A DNA stretch of 64,000 bases from Mameliella sp. MMSF_3455 (GTDB taxonomy: Bacteria > Pseudomonadota > Alphaproteobacteria > Rhodobacterales > Rhodobacteraceae): assembly GCF_030733205.1 (NCBI RefSeq), contig NZ_JASHJL010000010.1, positions 86,801 to 150,800 on the forward strand. The letters are read 5' to 3'. The position numbers and the translations under genes were made by a program. Below the pieces are notes generated by a model. That model was given only the letters and a program-made list of their open reading frames with translations, was not told the DNA's origin and searched no databases. Below are positions 54,568 to 62,624 of the stretch, in pieces. The first letter of the stretch is position 1, and each line of letters opens with the position of its first letter.

Positions 54568-54605
54568 ACGCCGCGCAACCCTCGATTGCGCGGCGTTGGG
54601 TTTCG
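54568..54605 (+). terminator. Terminator after soxW
   Basis: A perfect 11-bp stem (ACGCCGCGCAA / TTGCGCGGCGT) with a 7-base loop, then TGGGTTT. It isolates soxVW from soxXYZA. Confidence 0.75.
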
Positions 54606-54761
54606 GAGAAAACAGGAATGAACTCCGGAAATCGGCGGGCCGCCTGCATGTGATCCGGCGCAACCTTATGACAAGCTGAGGGAATAAGCGGGTCCGTCGT
54701 GGCGGAGGTGCGGATGCCCGGACCCGTTCGCCAAGCGCAGTGTGCGACCAAACGGAGCAAT

Positions 54762-54779
54762 AATTCATATCCGTGAATT
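54762..54779. promoter_or_regulatory. Candidate SoxR operator upstream of soxX
   Basis: Perfect inverted repeat AATTCA-TATCCG-TGAATT, 100 bases upstream of soxX. It matches the ATTC-N8-GAAT pattern known for SqrR-type persulfide-responsive repressors and shares its core with the soxC site. Confidence 0.7.
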
Positions 54780-54878
54780 TGTTGTTGCGTTCGTGCAACC
54801 CTGTGGCCTACGGTATACGCCAATAGCGATGAGCGAAGGTCCGATCTCAATATCGGGTCGCAAGCCTAGGGAGGGAAC

Positions 54879-55355
54879 ATGAGGCTTACAGCAATCACCG
54901 CAGCGGTGGCCCTGGTGGCCGGTGCCGCTTTTGCGGAAACCGTCGCCCCCGATGACGTTGTGTATGGCGAATATGGCGAAGTGAATGAATCCCTGACCGG
55001 TGTGCCGGGCGACGCAGACAACGGCCGCATGGTGTTTTCGACCAAGTCCAAGGGCAACTGCGTGTCCTGTCACGCTGTGGCCCAGCTTCCCGATGTGCCT
55101 TTCCAGGGGGAGGTCGGCCCCGAGTTGACCTGGACCGGCGAGGCCCGTTCCGCCGAAGAACTGCGCGGCATCGTCGCCAACGCCAAGCACACCTTCGAGG
55201 GCACTGTCATGCCCGCATTCTACAAGACTTCCGGTTTTATCCGTCCGGGCGACGGATACACCGGCAAGGCCCCCGAGGGCGATCTGCCGCCGATCCTGTC
55301 GGCGCAGGATATCGAAGATTTGGTCGCCTTCCTGCTGACGCTCAAGGAAGAGTGA
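54879..55355 (+). CDS. soxX: SoxX, monohaem cytochrome c
   Basis: This 158-residue c-type cytochrome has a signal peptide (TAITAAVALVAGAAFAE, cleaved near 19) and one haem site NCVSCHAVAQ near residue 60. The distal ligand is probably the Met in EGTVMPAFYKT. It pairs with SoxA in the periplasm to attach thiosulfate to SoxY. First gene of soxXYZA, 22 bases before soxY. Confidence 0.94.
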   Translation: MRLTAITAAVALVAGAAFAETVAPDDVVYGEYGEVNESLTGVPGDADNGRMVFSTKSKGNCVSCHAVAQLPDVPFQGEVGPELTWTGEARSAEELRGIVANAKHTFEGTVMPAFYKTSGFIRPGDGYTGKAPEGDLPPILSAQDIEDLVAFLLTLKEE

Positions 55356-55377
55356 CCGGGTTTATCTGAGGAGAAAC

Positions 55378-55815
55378 ATGATGGACTTCACGAGACGTGA
55401 CACGCTGGCGCTCGGCGCCGGTGCCACCGCGATGGCCCTGCTTCCGCTGAGCGCCGTGGCACAGGCCGATCCGAACGCCGAACTTGTCGGTGCACCCGAC
55501 GAATTCCTGGCCGGCGCCGATGCCGGCACCGGCGATCTGACGCTGACCGCGCCGGAAATCGCCGAGAACGGCAACACCGTTCCGATCTCCATCGACGCGC
55601 CCGGTGCCGTCGAGGTTCGCGTTTACGCGCTGGGTAACCCGACCCCCGGTGTCGCCGCCTTCCGCTTTGGCCCGCTCGCCGGGTCGCAAGCCGCATCCAC
55701 CCGTATCCGCCTTGCCGGCACCCAGGATGTCCAGGCCATCGCCAAGATGGCCGACGGCAGCTACCAGACCGCGATGAAGACCGTGAAGGTCACAATCGGC
55801 GGCTGCGGCGGCTGA
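55378..55815 (+). CDS. soxY: SoxY, sulfur-carrier subunit
   Basis: This 145-residue carrier has a Tat signal (TRRDTLALGAGATAMAL) and ends with the defining GGCGG, whose cysteine carries the sulfur chain during oxidation. The fold is the expected Ig-like domain. It is exported by Tat as a complex with SoxZ, which has no signal of its own. GAGGAG precedes the start (two ATGs in a row at 55378 and 55381). 31 bases before soxZ. Confidence 0.96.
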   Translation: MMDFTRRDTLALGAGATAMALLPLSAVAQADPNAELVGAPDEFLAGADAGTGDLTLTAPEIAENGNTVPISIDAPGAVEVRVYALGNPTPGVAAFRFGPLAGSQAASTRIRLAGTQDVQAIAKMADGSYQTAMKTVKVTIGGCGG

Positions 55816-55846
55816 TCCTGCGGCTAACCAAGAGGAGTTCTGAGAA

Positions 55847-56176
55847 ATGGCATCTGGTGTCAAACCCCGCGTCAAGGCCCCCAAGAAGGCATCCGCCGGT
55901 GAGGTCGTGACCATCAAGACCCTAATTTCCCACAAGATGGAATCGGGTCAGCGCAAGGACAGCTCGGGCAACGTCATCCCGCGTTCGATCATCAATCGCT
56001 TCACCTGCGATTTCAACGGTCAGAACGTGGTCGATGTCGTCCTGGCGCCTGCGATCTCGACCAACCCCTACTTCGAATTCGAAGCGACCATCCCGGAAGC
56101 AGGTGATCTGAAGTTTACCTGGTACGACGACGACGGTGACGTCTACGAAGAGACCAAGTCGGTCGCGGTCGGCTGA
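55847..56176 (+). CDS. soxZ: SoxZ, sulfur-carrier partner subunit
   Basis: This 109-residue partner of SoxY starts KPRVKAPKKASAGEVVTIKTLISHKMESG, the typical SoxZ opening, and ends EFEATIPEAGDLKFTWYDDDGDVYEE with the usual C-terminal strand. It lacks a signal peptide and must be co-exported with SoxY. GAGGAG is upstream of the ATG. 63 bases before soxA. Confidence 0.96.
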   Translation: MASGVKPRVKAPKKASAGEVVTIKTLISHKMESGQRKDSSGNVIPRSIINRFTCDFNGQNVVDVVLAPAISTNPYFEFEATIPEAGDLKFTWYDDDGDVYEETKSVAVG

Positions 56177-56239
56177 CCACAAGAGCTATTCCTGCCCTGC
56201 GCACCGCGGGGCAGGATCGCCAATCGGGAGGGTAACAAC

Positions 56240-57091
56240 ATGAAATTCAAGGCAATGACGGCCATCGCCGCACTGCTGTTTGCGCCCGCGGCCTTCGCGG
56301 GTGGCGCCGACGACGACACGCTGGTCGTCAACGGCGACATCGAAATGACCACCAAGGCCCCGGCGCCCGCCCACCTGGACGGCGCCCTGGACGAGATCAT
56401 CTCGGGCTGGCACTTCCGCTCGGACGAAACCCAGCAGCTTCAGACCGACGATTTCGAGAACCAGGGCATGATCTTCGTCGATCAGGCCATGGACATCTGG
56501 AACACGGCAGAGGGGTCCGAGGGCAAGGCCTGCGCCGATTGCCACGACGATCCCGCCGACAGCATGACCGGTGTCGCCGCGACCTATCCCAAGTGGAACG
56601 AGGACGCTGGCGAAGTGCGCACCGTGCAGATGCAGGTCAACGACTGCCGCGTGAACCGCATGGGCGCCGACGCATGGAAGTACGACGCCACCGATGCCAT
56701 CTCGATGGAGGCGATGATTGCGTCGCATTCGCGCGGCATGCCGGTGAACGTCGCCATCGACGGCCCTGCGGCCGAGGCCTGGGAAAAGGGCAAGGAGATC
56801 TACTACACGCGTTACGGCCAGCTCGAGCTTGCCTGCGCCTCCTGCCACGAGGAAAACTACGGCAACTACATCCGGGCCGACCACCTCAGCCAGGGCCATA
56901 TCAACGGCTTTCCGACCTACCGTCTGAAGAACGCCAAGCTGAACGGCGCACACAGCCGGTTCAAGGGCTGCATTCGCGACACCCGCGCGGAAACCTTCAG
57001 CCCGGGTTCTGACGAATTCATCGCGCTTGAGCTTTACGTCAAGTCGCGTGGCAACGGCCTGTCGGTCGAAGGTCCCTCCGTCCGCAACTGA
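56240..57091 (+). CDS. soxA: SoxA, dihaem cytochrome c (thiosulfate-loading)
   Basis: This 283-residue cytochrome has a signal peptide (AMTAIAALLFAPAAFAGG) and two CxxCH haem sites: ACADCHDDP and ACASCHEEN. The catalytic-haem cysteine ligand is in FKGCIRDTRAE. With both haem motifs intact it is a dihaem SoxA that forms SoxAX. It oxidatively joins thiosulfate to the SoxY cysteine. Last gene of soxXYZA, closed by a terminator 8 bases on. Confidence 0.95.
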   Translation: MKFKAMTAIAALLFAPAAFAGGADDDTLVVNGDIEMTTKAPAPAHLDGALDEIISGWHFRSDETQQLQTDDFENQGMIFVDQAMDIWNTAEGSEGKACADCHDDPADSMTGVAATYPKWNEDAGEVRTVQMQVNDCRVNRMGADAWKYDATDAISMEAMIASHSRGMPVNVAIDGPAAEAWEKGKEIYYTRYGQLELACASCHEENYGNYIRADHLSQGHINGFPTYRLKNAKLNGAHSRFKGCIRDTRAETFSPGSDEFIALELYVKSRGNGLSVEGPSVRN

Positions 57092-57098
57092 ATAAACG

Positions 57099-57136
57099 AC
57101 CCCGCGTCAGGCGACTGGCGCGGGGTTTCTTCATCT
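57099..57136 (+). terminator. Terminator after soxA
   Basis: ACCCCGCG-T-CAG / CTG-G-CGCGGGGT stem with a GCGA loop, then TTTCTTCATCTT. It starts 8 bases after soxA. Confidence 0.8.
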
Positions 57137-57142
57137 TAACGA

Positions 57143-57163
57143 ATTCACACATGCGCATGTGTG
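57143..57163. promoter_or_regulatory. 18-bp perfect palindrome with adjacent ATTCA half-site upstream of soxB
   Basis: CACACATGCGCATGTGTG (57146-57163) is perfectly self-complementary. It overlaps an ATTCA half-site at 57143-57147. The soxB start is 26 bases downstream and the soxA terminator just upstream, so it lies in the soxB promoter. Confidence 0.55.
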
Positions 57164-57188
57164 TCATGAGATAGAAAGACCCCTCCCC

Positions 57189-58886
57189 ATGATCTCAAGA
57201 CGCGATTTCCTGCAGGTGAGTATGGCGGCCTCGGCGATGCTCGGGACCTCCGGTTTTGGCAACTGGGCGCGGCTTGCCGCCCAGCAAAGCCTGACGCAGG
57301 ACCAGCTTCTGCAGTTCGACACCTTTGGCAACGTGAGCCTGATCCACGTCACCGACATCCATGCGCAGCTGATGCCGATCTACTTCCGCGAGCCTTCGGT
57401 CAACATCGGCGTGGGGGCCAACCGCGGCGCGGTCCCGCATGTCACCGGCGCTGATTTCCGCAAGCTCTACGGGATCGAAGACGGTTCGCGCTCGCATTAT
57501 GCGTTGTCCTCCGGTGATTTCAGCGCCCTGGCACAGGCCTATGGCAAGGTCGGCGGCATGGATCGCGTGGCGACGGTCGTGAACGCGATCCGCGCCGACC
57601 GCCCCGATGCGCTGTTGCTGGATGGCGGCGATACCTGGCACGGCTCCTACACCTGCTACCACTCCGAGGGGCAGGACATGGTCAACGTGATGAACGGGCT
57701 GAAGCCCGACGCGATGACCTTTCACTGGGAATTCACCTTGGGCACTGACCGCGTGACCGAACTGGTCGAGGGGCTGCCCTTCGCCGCGCTGGGGCAGAAC
57801 ATTTTTGACGCCGAATGGGACGAGCCTGCGGAACTGTTCAAACCTTACAAGTTCTTCGAGCGTGGCGGCGTCAAGATCGCGGTCATCGGCCAGGCCTTCC
57901 CCTATATGCCGATCGCCAACCCGAGCTGGATGTTCCCGGAATACAGCTTTGGCATCCGCGATGAAAACATGCAGGCAATGGTCGACGAGGTGCGCGGGCA
58001 GGGTGCCGAACTGGTCGTCTGCCTCAGCCATAACGGGTTCGACGTCGACAAGAAGATGGCCTCGAAGGTCACCGGGATCGACGTGATCCTGACCGGCCAC
58101 ACCCATGACGCGCTGCCCGAGCCGGTTCTAGTGGGCGAGACGATCCTGATCGCCTCCGGCTCCAACGGCAAGTTCGTCAGCCGCGTTGATCTGGACGTGC
58201 GCGACGGTCGCATGATGGGGTTCCGGCACAAGCTGATCCCGATCTTCTCGGACGTGATCGCACCCGACCCGGAGATGGCGACCCTGATCGAAGAGCAGCG
58301 CGCGCCCTACAAGGCAGACCTCGAAGAGGTGATCGGCCAGACCGACTCTCTGCTGTATCGCCGCGGCAATTTCAACGGCAGCTGGGATGATCTCATCTGT
58401 GATGCTCTGCTGAGCGAGCGCGAAGCCGATATCGCCATGTCGCCCGGCGTTCGCTGGGGGCCGTCCCTGATCCCGGGTGACGACATCACGCGCGAAGACA
58501 TCTGGAACGTCACGTCGATGACCTACGGCGAGGCCTACCGCACAGAGATGACGGGCGAGTTCATCAAGGTCATCCTCGAGGACGTGGCCGACAACATCTT
58601 CAACCCGGACCCCTACTATCAGCAGGGCGGCGACATGGTCCGTATCGGTGGCATGGGCTATCGCTGCGATGTGACCAAGCCGCAGGGCGAGCGGATCTCG
58701 GACATGGTCCTGCTCAGCACCGGCGAGGCCATCGACCCGGCAAAGAACTATGTCGTCGCCGGCTGGGCCTCGGTCAACGAGGGCACCGAAGGGCCGCAGA
58801 TCTGGGATGTGGTCGAAAGCCATATCCGCAAGCAGGGCACTGTCACGATCCAGCCCCGCGACACTGTCGAAGTCGTCGGCGCCTGA
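57189..58886 (+). CDS. soxB: SoxB, S-sulfosulfanyl-L-cysteine sulfohydrolase
   Basis: This 565-residue dimanganese hydrolase releases sulfate from sulfonated SoxY. It carries a Tat signal (SRRDFLQVSMAASAML). Metallophosphoesterase motifs are in order: HVTDIHAQL, LLDGGDTWHGS, FHWEFTLG, LSHNGFDVD and GHTHDALP, with a C-terminal 5'-nucleotidase-like domain from about 380. The ATG at 57189 gives the Tat signal at the very N-terminus; a weak AGAAAG lies upstream. It is a single-gene unit between two terminators, which is unusual. Confidence 0.96.
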   Translation: MISRRDFLQVSMAASAMLGTSGFGNWARLAAQQSLTQDQLLQFDTFGNVSLIHVTDIHAQLMPIYFREPSVNIGVGANRGAVPHVTGADFRKLYGIEDGSRSHYALSSGDFSALAQAYGKVGGMDRVATVVNAIRADRPDALLLDGGDTWHGSYTCYHSEGQDMVNVMNGLKPDAMTFHWEFTLGTDRVTELVEGLPFAALGQNIFDAEWDEPAELFKPYKFFERGGVKIAVIGQAFPYMPIANPSWMFPEYSFGIRDENMQAMVDEVRGQGAELVVCLSHNGFDVDKKMASKVTGIDVILTGHTHDALPEPVLVGETILIASGSNGKFVSRVDLDVRDGRMMGFRHKLIPIFSDVIAPDPEMATLIEEQRAPYKADLEEVIGQTDSLLYRRGNFNGSWDDLICDALLSEREADIAMSPGVRWGPSLIPGDDITREDIWNVTSMTYGEAYRTEMTGEFIKVILEDVADNIFNPDPYYQQGGDMVRIGGMGYRCDVTKPQGERISDMVLLSTGEAIDPAKNYVVAGWASVNEGTEGPQIWDVVESHIRKQGTVTIQPRDTVEVVGA

Positions 58887-58903
58887 ACGCAGCCAAGTTT
58901 TTC

Positions 58904-58929
58904 CGGCGGGCCTCGGCCCGCCGAATTTC
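58904..58929. terminator. Terminator after soxB
   Basis: Perfect 9-bp stem CGGCGGGCC / GGCCCGCCG with a 2-base loop, AATTTCTC after it and GTTTTT before it. 17 bases after soxB. Confidence 0.75.
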
Positions 58930-58936
58930 TCGCCTA

Positions 58937-58958
58937 TTCATTCACATAGATGAATGAA
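58937..58958. promoter_or_regulatory. Candidate SoxR operator upstream of soxC
   Basis: Perfect inverted repeat TTCATTCA-CATAGA-TGAATGAA, which contains ATTCA-N6-TGAAT with the same spacing as the soxX site. It ends 21 bases before the soxC ATG, just ahead of the ribosome site TAAGGAG. Confidence 0.72.
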
Positions 58959-58979
58959 ATGATCTGTAAGGAGAACGCA

Positions 58980-60257
58980 ATGAGCAAGGAAACGAAAGGC
59001 ACCTCCCGCCGTCAGTTCCTGACCAGTGCCGCCGCACTTGGGGCAGGGGCCGTGGCCGCCACCGGCGCCCGCGCCGCCGGCCCCGATCCGCTGATCACCG
59101 AAGTGCAGGATTGGGCATCCGGTTTCGGCCACGGCGTAGACGAGGTCCCCTATGGCCTGCCGATCAAGTTCGAAGACGACGTGATCCGCCGCAACGTGGA
59201 ATGGCTGACCGCCGACACGATCTCTTCGATCAACTTCACACCGATCCACGCGCTCGACGGCACGATCACTCCGCAGGGCTGTGCCTTTGAACGTCATCAC
59301 TCGGGCGCCATCGAACTGTCGAAGCCGGATTATCGCCTGATGATCAATGGCCTGGTCGATCAGCCGCTGATTTTCACATACGACGACCTGGAACGGTTCC
59401 CGCGCGAGCAGCACGTCTATTTCTGCGAATGCGCCGCCAACACCGGCATGGAATGGGCGGGCGCGCAGCTGAACGGCGCGCAATTCACCCACGGCATGAT
59501 CCACAACATGGAATACACCGGCGTCCCTCTGCGCACCCTGCTGGCCGAGGCCGGGCTGGATGCCGCGGGCGACTTTAGGGACAAGTGGGTCTACGTGGAG
59601 GGCGCCGACGCCTCGTCCAATGGCCGCTCGATCCCGATGGAAAAGGCGATGGACGACGTTCTGGTCGCCTTCAAGGCCAACGGCGAGGCCCTGCGCAAGG
59701 AACATGGCTACCCCGTCCGCCTTGTCGTTCCCGGTTGGGAAGGCAACATGTGGGTCAAGTGGTTGCGCCGCGTCGAGGTCATGGATGGCCCCGTCGAAAG
59801 CCGCGAAGAGACCTCGAAATACACCGACACGTTGGCTGATGGCACCTCGCGCAAGTGGACTTGGGTCATGGACGCGAAATCCGTCATCACCTCGCCCAGC
59901 CCGCAGGCGCCGATCACGCATGGCCACGGCCCGCTGGTCATCACCGGAATGGCCTGGTCCGGCCACGGCAAGATCACCCGCGTCGATGTGTCCAAGGATG
60001 GCGGCATGACCTGGGAAACTGCCCGTCTGGCCGCCGAAGGGCAGGACAAGGCGCTGACCCGCTTCTATCTCGACACGACCTGGAACGGCGAGGAGATGCT
60101 GCTGCAATCCCGCGCGATCGACGAGACGGGCTATGTCCAGCCGACCAAGGCCCAATTGCGCGACGTGCGCGGCCTGAACTCCATCTACCACAACAACTGC
60201 ATCCAGACCTGGCATGTCAAAGCCAACGGGGAGGCCGAAAATGTCGAAGTCTCTTAA
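58980..60257 (+). CDS. soxC: SoxC, molybdenum subunit of sulfur dehydrogenase
   Basis: This 425-residue sulfite-oxidase-family protein oxidises the sulfane sulfur on SoxY in six-electron steps together with SoxD. It has a Tat signal ([19 protein letters not shown]) and the Mo-cofactor cysteine in [14 protein letters not shown]. The dimerisation domain follows from about residue 290. I choose the ATG at 58980, 6-8 bases after TAAGGAG, not the earlier in-frame ATG at 58950 that lies inside the operator. soxD starts inside its 3' end (17-base overlap). Confidence 0.95.
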   Translation: MSKETKGTSRRQFLTSAAALGAGAVAATGARAAGPDPLITEVQDWASGFGHGVDEVPYGLPIKFEDDVIRRNVEWLTADTISSINFTPIHALDGTITPQGCAFERHHSGAIELSKPDYRLMINGLVDQPLIFTYDDLERFPREQHVYFCECAANTGMEWAGAQLNGAQFTHGMIHNMEYTGVPLRTLLAEAGLDAAGDFRDKWVYVEGADASSNGRSIPMEKAMDDVLVAFKANGEALRKEHGYPVRLVVPGWEGNMWVKWLRRVEVMDGPVESREETSKYTDTLADGTSRKWTWVMDAKSVITSPSPQAPITHGHGPLVITGMAWSGHGKITRVDVSKDGGMTWETARLAAEGQDKALTRFYLDTTWNGEEMLLQSRAIDETGYVQPTKAQLRDVRGLNSIYHNNCIQTWHVKANGEAENVEVS

Positions 60258-61461
60258 TCTCTACGTCGGCACCGTGGCGGGCGTCGGCCTGATGCTGGTC
60301 GCCGCCTACAACTTCGCCGACCGCAACATCGCCGATTTCCCTGAGAACCCGCAGATGCTGGGCGAACTCCCGGCGCCGATCCCGGAGCCGGAGGCCCCGG
60401 TCAAGGTGGCCGCCGCGCCAGAGGCCGTTGACGGTGGCATCGTCGGCGCCGCCCACGCGGACAACGGGGACAGCAAGGGGCTGCGTTTCGGCCTGGGTCG
60501 CGGTGCGCTGCCCGAGGAGATCGCCGCATGGGATCTTGACGTCAGCCCGGATGGCACCGGCCTGCCCGCGGGCAGTGGTAACGCCTATGACGGCGAAGCG
60601 ATCTTCGAGGAGCAATGCGCGGTGTGCCATGGTTCCTTCGCCGAGGGCGTGGGCAACTGGCCCAAGCTGGCAGGCGGCATGGATACGCTGGCGGACGAGG
60701 ACCCGCTCAAGACCGTGGGGTCCTACTGGCCCTATACGTCGACGGTCTGGGACTACGTCCATCGTTCGATGCCCTTCGGCAACGCGCAGTCGCTGTCGGT
60801 CGACGATACCTATGCCATCGTGGCCTACATCCTCTACTCGAACGACATCATCGACGATGAGTTCGAGTTGAACCAGGACACGCTGCCAGAGGTGGTCCTG
60901 CCCAATGCCGATGGTTTCATTGTCGATGACAGGGCAGAGACCGAGTACAGCAAGTGGCGGTCCGAACCCTGCATGGAAAACTGCAAGGATGGGCCGGTCG
61001 AGATCACCATGCGCGCCACCGTTCTGGACGTGACGCCCGAGGAAGCGGTCGAAGACCCCGCCACGACGGACCCGGCCCCGGAACCGGCTGCCGCCGCCGA
61101 ACCTGCGGCAGAACCCGCGCCAGCCCCCGCAGCAACGGACGCGCCGGACCCGGAACTCGTCGCCGCTGGCGAGAAGGTCTTCAACAAGTGCAAGGCCTGC
61201 CACCAGATCGGTGACGGTGCCAAGGACCGCGTCGGACCGCAGCTCAACGCCATCGTCGGACGCGAGATCGGCTCTGTCGACGGGTTCAAATACTCCAAAG
61301 CCATGGGTAGCATGGGCGGCGAATGGGATGCAGAGACCCTGGCGGCCTTTCTCGCCGATCCGCGCGGCACCGTGAAAGGCACCAAGATGGCCTTTGCCGG
61401 GCTGCGCAAGGACGCGGATGTCACGGCGCTGATCGCCTATCTCTCGTCCTTCTCGCAGTAG
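60241..61461 (+). CDS. soxD: SoxD, dihaem cytochrome subunit of sulfur dehydrogenase
   Basis: This 406-residue cytochrome has an N-terminal signal/anchor ([19 protein letters not shown]). Its first haem domain contains QCAVCHGSF near residue 127. A long Ala/Pro/Glu linker (about residues 275-305) leads to the second, cytochrome-c2-like domain with KCKACHQIG near 320. It takes electrons from SoxC and passes them on. GGGGAGG precedes the ATG at 60241. 10 bases before soxE. Confidence 0.94.
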   Translation: MSKSLNLYVGTVAGVGLMLVAAYNFADRNIADFPENPQMLGELPAPIPEPEAPVKVAAAPEAVDGGIVGAAHADNGDSKGLRFGLGRGALPEEIAAWDLDVSPDGTGLPAGSGNAYDGEAIFEEQCAVCHGSFAEGVGNWPKLAGGMDTLADEDPLKTVGSYWPYTSTVWDYVHRSMPFGNAQSLSVDDTYAIVAYILYSNDIIDDEFELNQDTLPEVVLPNADGFIVDDRAETEYSKWRSEPCMENCKDGPVEITMRATVLDVTPEEAVEDPATTDPAPEPAAAAEPAAEPAPAPAATDAPDPELVAAGEKVFNKCKACHQIGDGAKDRVGPQLNAIVGREIGSVDGFKYSKAMGSMGGEWDAETLAAFLADPRGTVKGTKMAFAGLRKDADVTALIAYLSSFSQ

Positions 61462-61471
61462 GAGGAATGAC

Positions 61472-62188
61472 ATGATGAAGCGGCTGATCATAACGGCCCT
61501 CGTCGCGCTGGCCCCCCTGGTGGGGCCAGCAACCGCAGAGGAGGAGGCCCAGCTGATCGGCGATGCCGAGCGCGGGGAAGACCTGTTTCGCCAATGCATC
61601 GGCTGCCATCAGATCGGCCCCGACGCAAAGAACCGCATCGGCCCGCATCTCAACGGCATCTTCGGGCGCCGGGCGGGCAGCGTCGAGGGGTTCGACTATT
61701 CCAGGTCGATGGAACGCGCCTTTGGCGACGGGCTGACTTGGGACTACGAGACGCTCGATGCCTATATCGAGAACCCGCGCGTGCTGATCTCGGGCACGCG
61801 CATGTCCTATCGGGGCATGAAAGACGACCAGGACCGTCACGATGTCCTGGCCTACCTGCGCGCCTTCACGGCCAATCCGCAGGACATCCCGGAATCCGCC
61901 CCCACCGCCGTCCCGCGCGAGGTGGAACTGTCGCCCGAGATCCTGGCGATCGTGGGTGACGTGGCATACGGCGAATACCTGGCCTCGGAATGCCTGACCT
62001 GCCACAAGCGGGATGGCGCGGACGAGGGCATCCCCTCGATCGTGAAATGGCCCGAGGAGGATTTCGTCGTCGCCATGCACGCCTACAAGCGAAAGTTGCG
62101 TCCACACCCGGTTATGCAGATGATGGCCGGGCGACTCAGCGATGAGGAAATCGCCGCGCTGGCGGCCTACTTCGCCAGCATGGAATGA
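61472..62188 (+). CDS. soxE: SoxE, dihaem cytochrome c
   Basis: This 238-residue cytochrome has a signal peptide (LIITALVALAPLVGPATAE, near 22) and two haem sites, QCIGCHQIGP (about residue 43) and ECLTCHKRD (about residue 174). It resembles the SoxE of Paracoccus, a periplasmic electron carrier encoded after soxD. GGAGG is 6 bases before the ATG. Last gene of soxCDE before a 436-base gap. Confidence 0.86.
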   Translation: MMKRLIITALVALAPLVGPATAEEEAQLIGDAERGEDLFRQCIGCHQIGPDAKNRIGPHLNGIFGRRAGSVEGFDYSRSMERAFGDGLTWDYETLDAYIENPRVLISGTRMSYRGMKDDQDRHDVLAYLRAFTANPQDIPESAPTAVPREVELSPEILAIVGDVAYGEYLASECLTCHKRDGADEGIPSIVKWPEEDFVVAMHAYKRKLRPHPVMQMMAGRLSDEEIAALAAYFASME

Positions 62189-62361
62189 CCGGGGGCTGAG
62201 CACGGGAGGGTCAGGTATTCCGCAATTGAGCGAAGGCAATCCAAGGACAAGACTGGCAGCGCAGGACAGGACGTCCTGCCGCGGAGGTGCGTATTTCGCC
62301 ACCGTGTCCGTTTTTCAGGTCCGGGTCCGCATGGCCCCGTGCCAAGTGGATGGTATTTCTC

Positions 62362-62445
62362 ATGCGGATGTCCTTTGCTCTTCGTATCCTAATGTTGGGC
62401 GCGTTTCTGGCGCTGGCGGCGTTCTTCGGCCTCCTGCCGAGTTGA
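62362..62445 (+). CDS. Possible small hydrophobic peptide (27 residues)
   Basis: The frame ATG...TGA encodes a single predicted membrane helix (ALRILMLGAFLALAAFFGLL) with positive charge before it. A weak GTGGA is about 11 bases upstream. It lies between soxE and the terminator at 62492, so it would be the last product of the soxCDE transcript. No family recognised; it may be chance. Confidence 0.25.
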   Translation: MRMSFALRILMLGAFLALAAFFGLLPS

Positions 62446-62491
62446 CGCCGGCGGGTCACCGCGCCCCAAAGATCTTTCCTTCAATTACGGC

Positions 62492-62532
62492 ACCCCGCGC
62501 CGGCCCCACTGGCCGCGCGGGGTTCTTCGTTT
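62492..62532 (+). terminator. Terminator between soxE and soxF
   Basis: ACCCCGCGC(C)GGCC / GGCCGCGCGGGGT stem (13 bp with one bulged C) and a 5-base loop, followed by TTCTTCGTTT. Confidence 0.8.
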
Positions 62533-62624
62533 GAGGGAGGGACCCGCGTGCACACTCTTCGGGAGCAAAAAGGGGAGAGATTGCGCGCCAATAAAAGCGA
62601 TTGTCCAACAATGAGGAGACGGAC

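Larger units (their letters stand above)
54468..54878 (+). other. Intergenic region soxW-soxX (terminator, operator, promoter of soxXYZA)
   Basis: These 411 bases hold no supported gene. In order they contain a small inverted repeat TTCGAC-GATT-GTCGAA (54484-54499), the soxW terminator (54568-54596) and the ATTCA-N6-TGAAT operator (54762-54779). The soxX leader follows, with AGGGAGGG as ribosome site about 7 bases before the ATG. The soxXYZA promoter must lie near the operator. Confidence 0.6.
62189..62624 (+). other. Intergenic region soxE-soxF
   Basis: These 436 bases hold a possible 27-codon hydrophobic ORF (62362-62445), a strong terminator (62492-62532) and the leader of soxF with TGAGGAG. 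A TTGT-CCA-ACAA repeat at 62601-62611 lies just before the soxF ribosome site. No ATTCA-N6-TGAAT operator is seen, unlike soxX and soxC. Confidence 0.55.
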
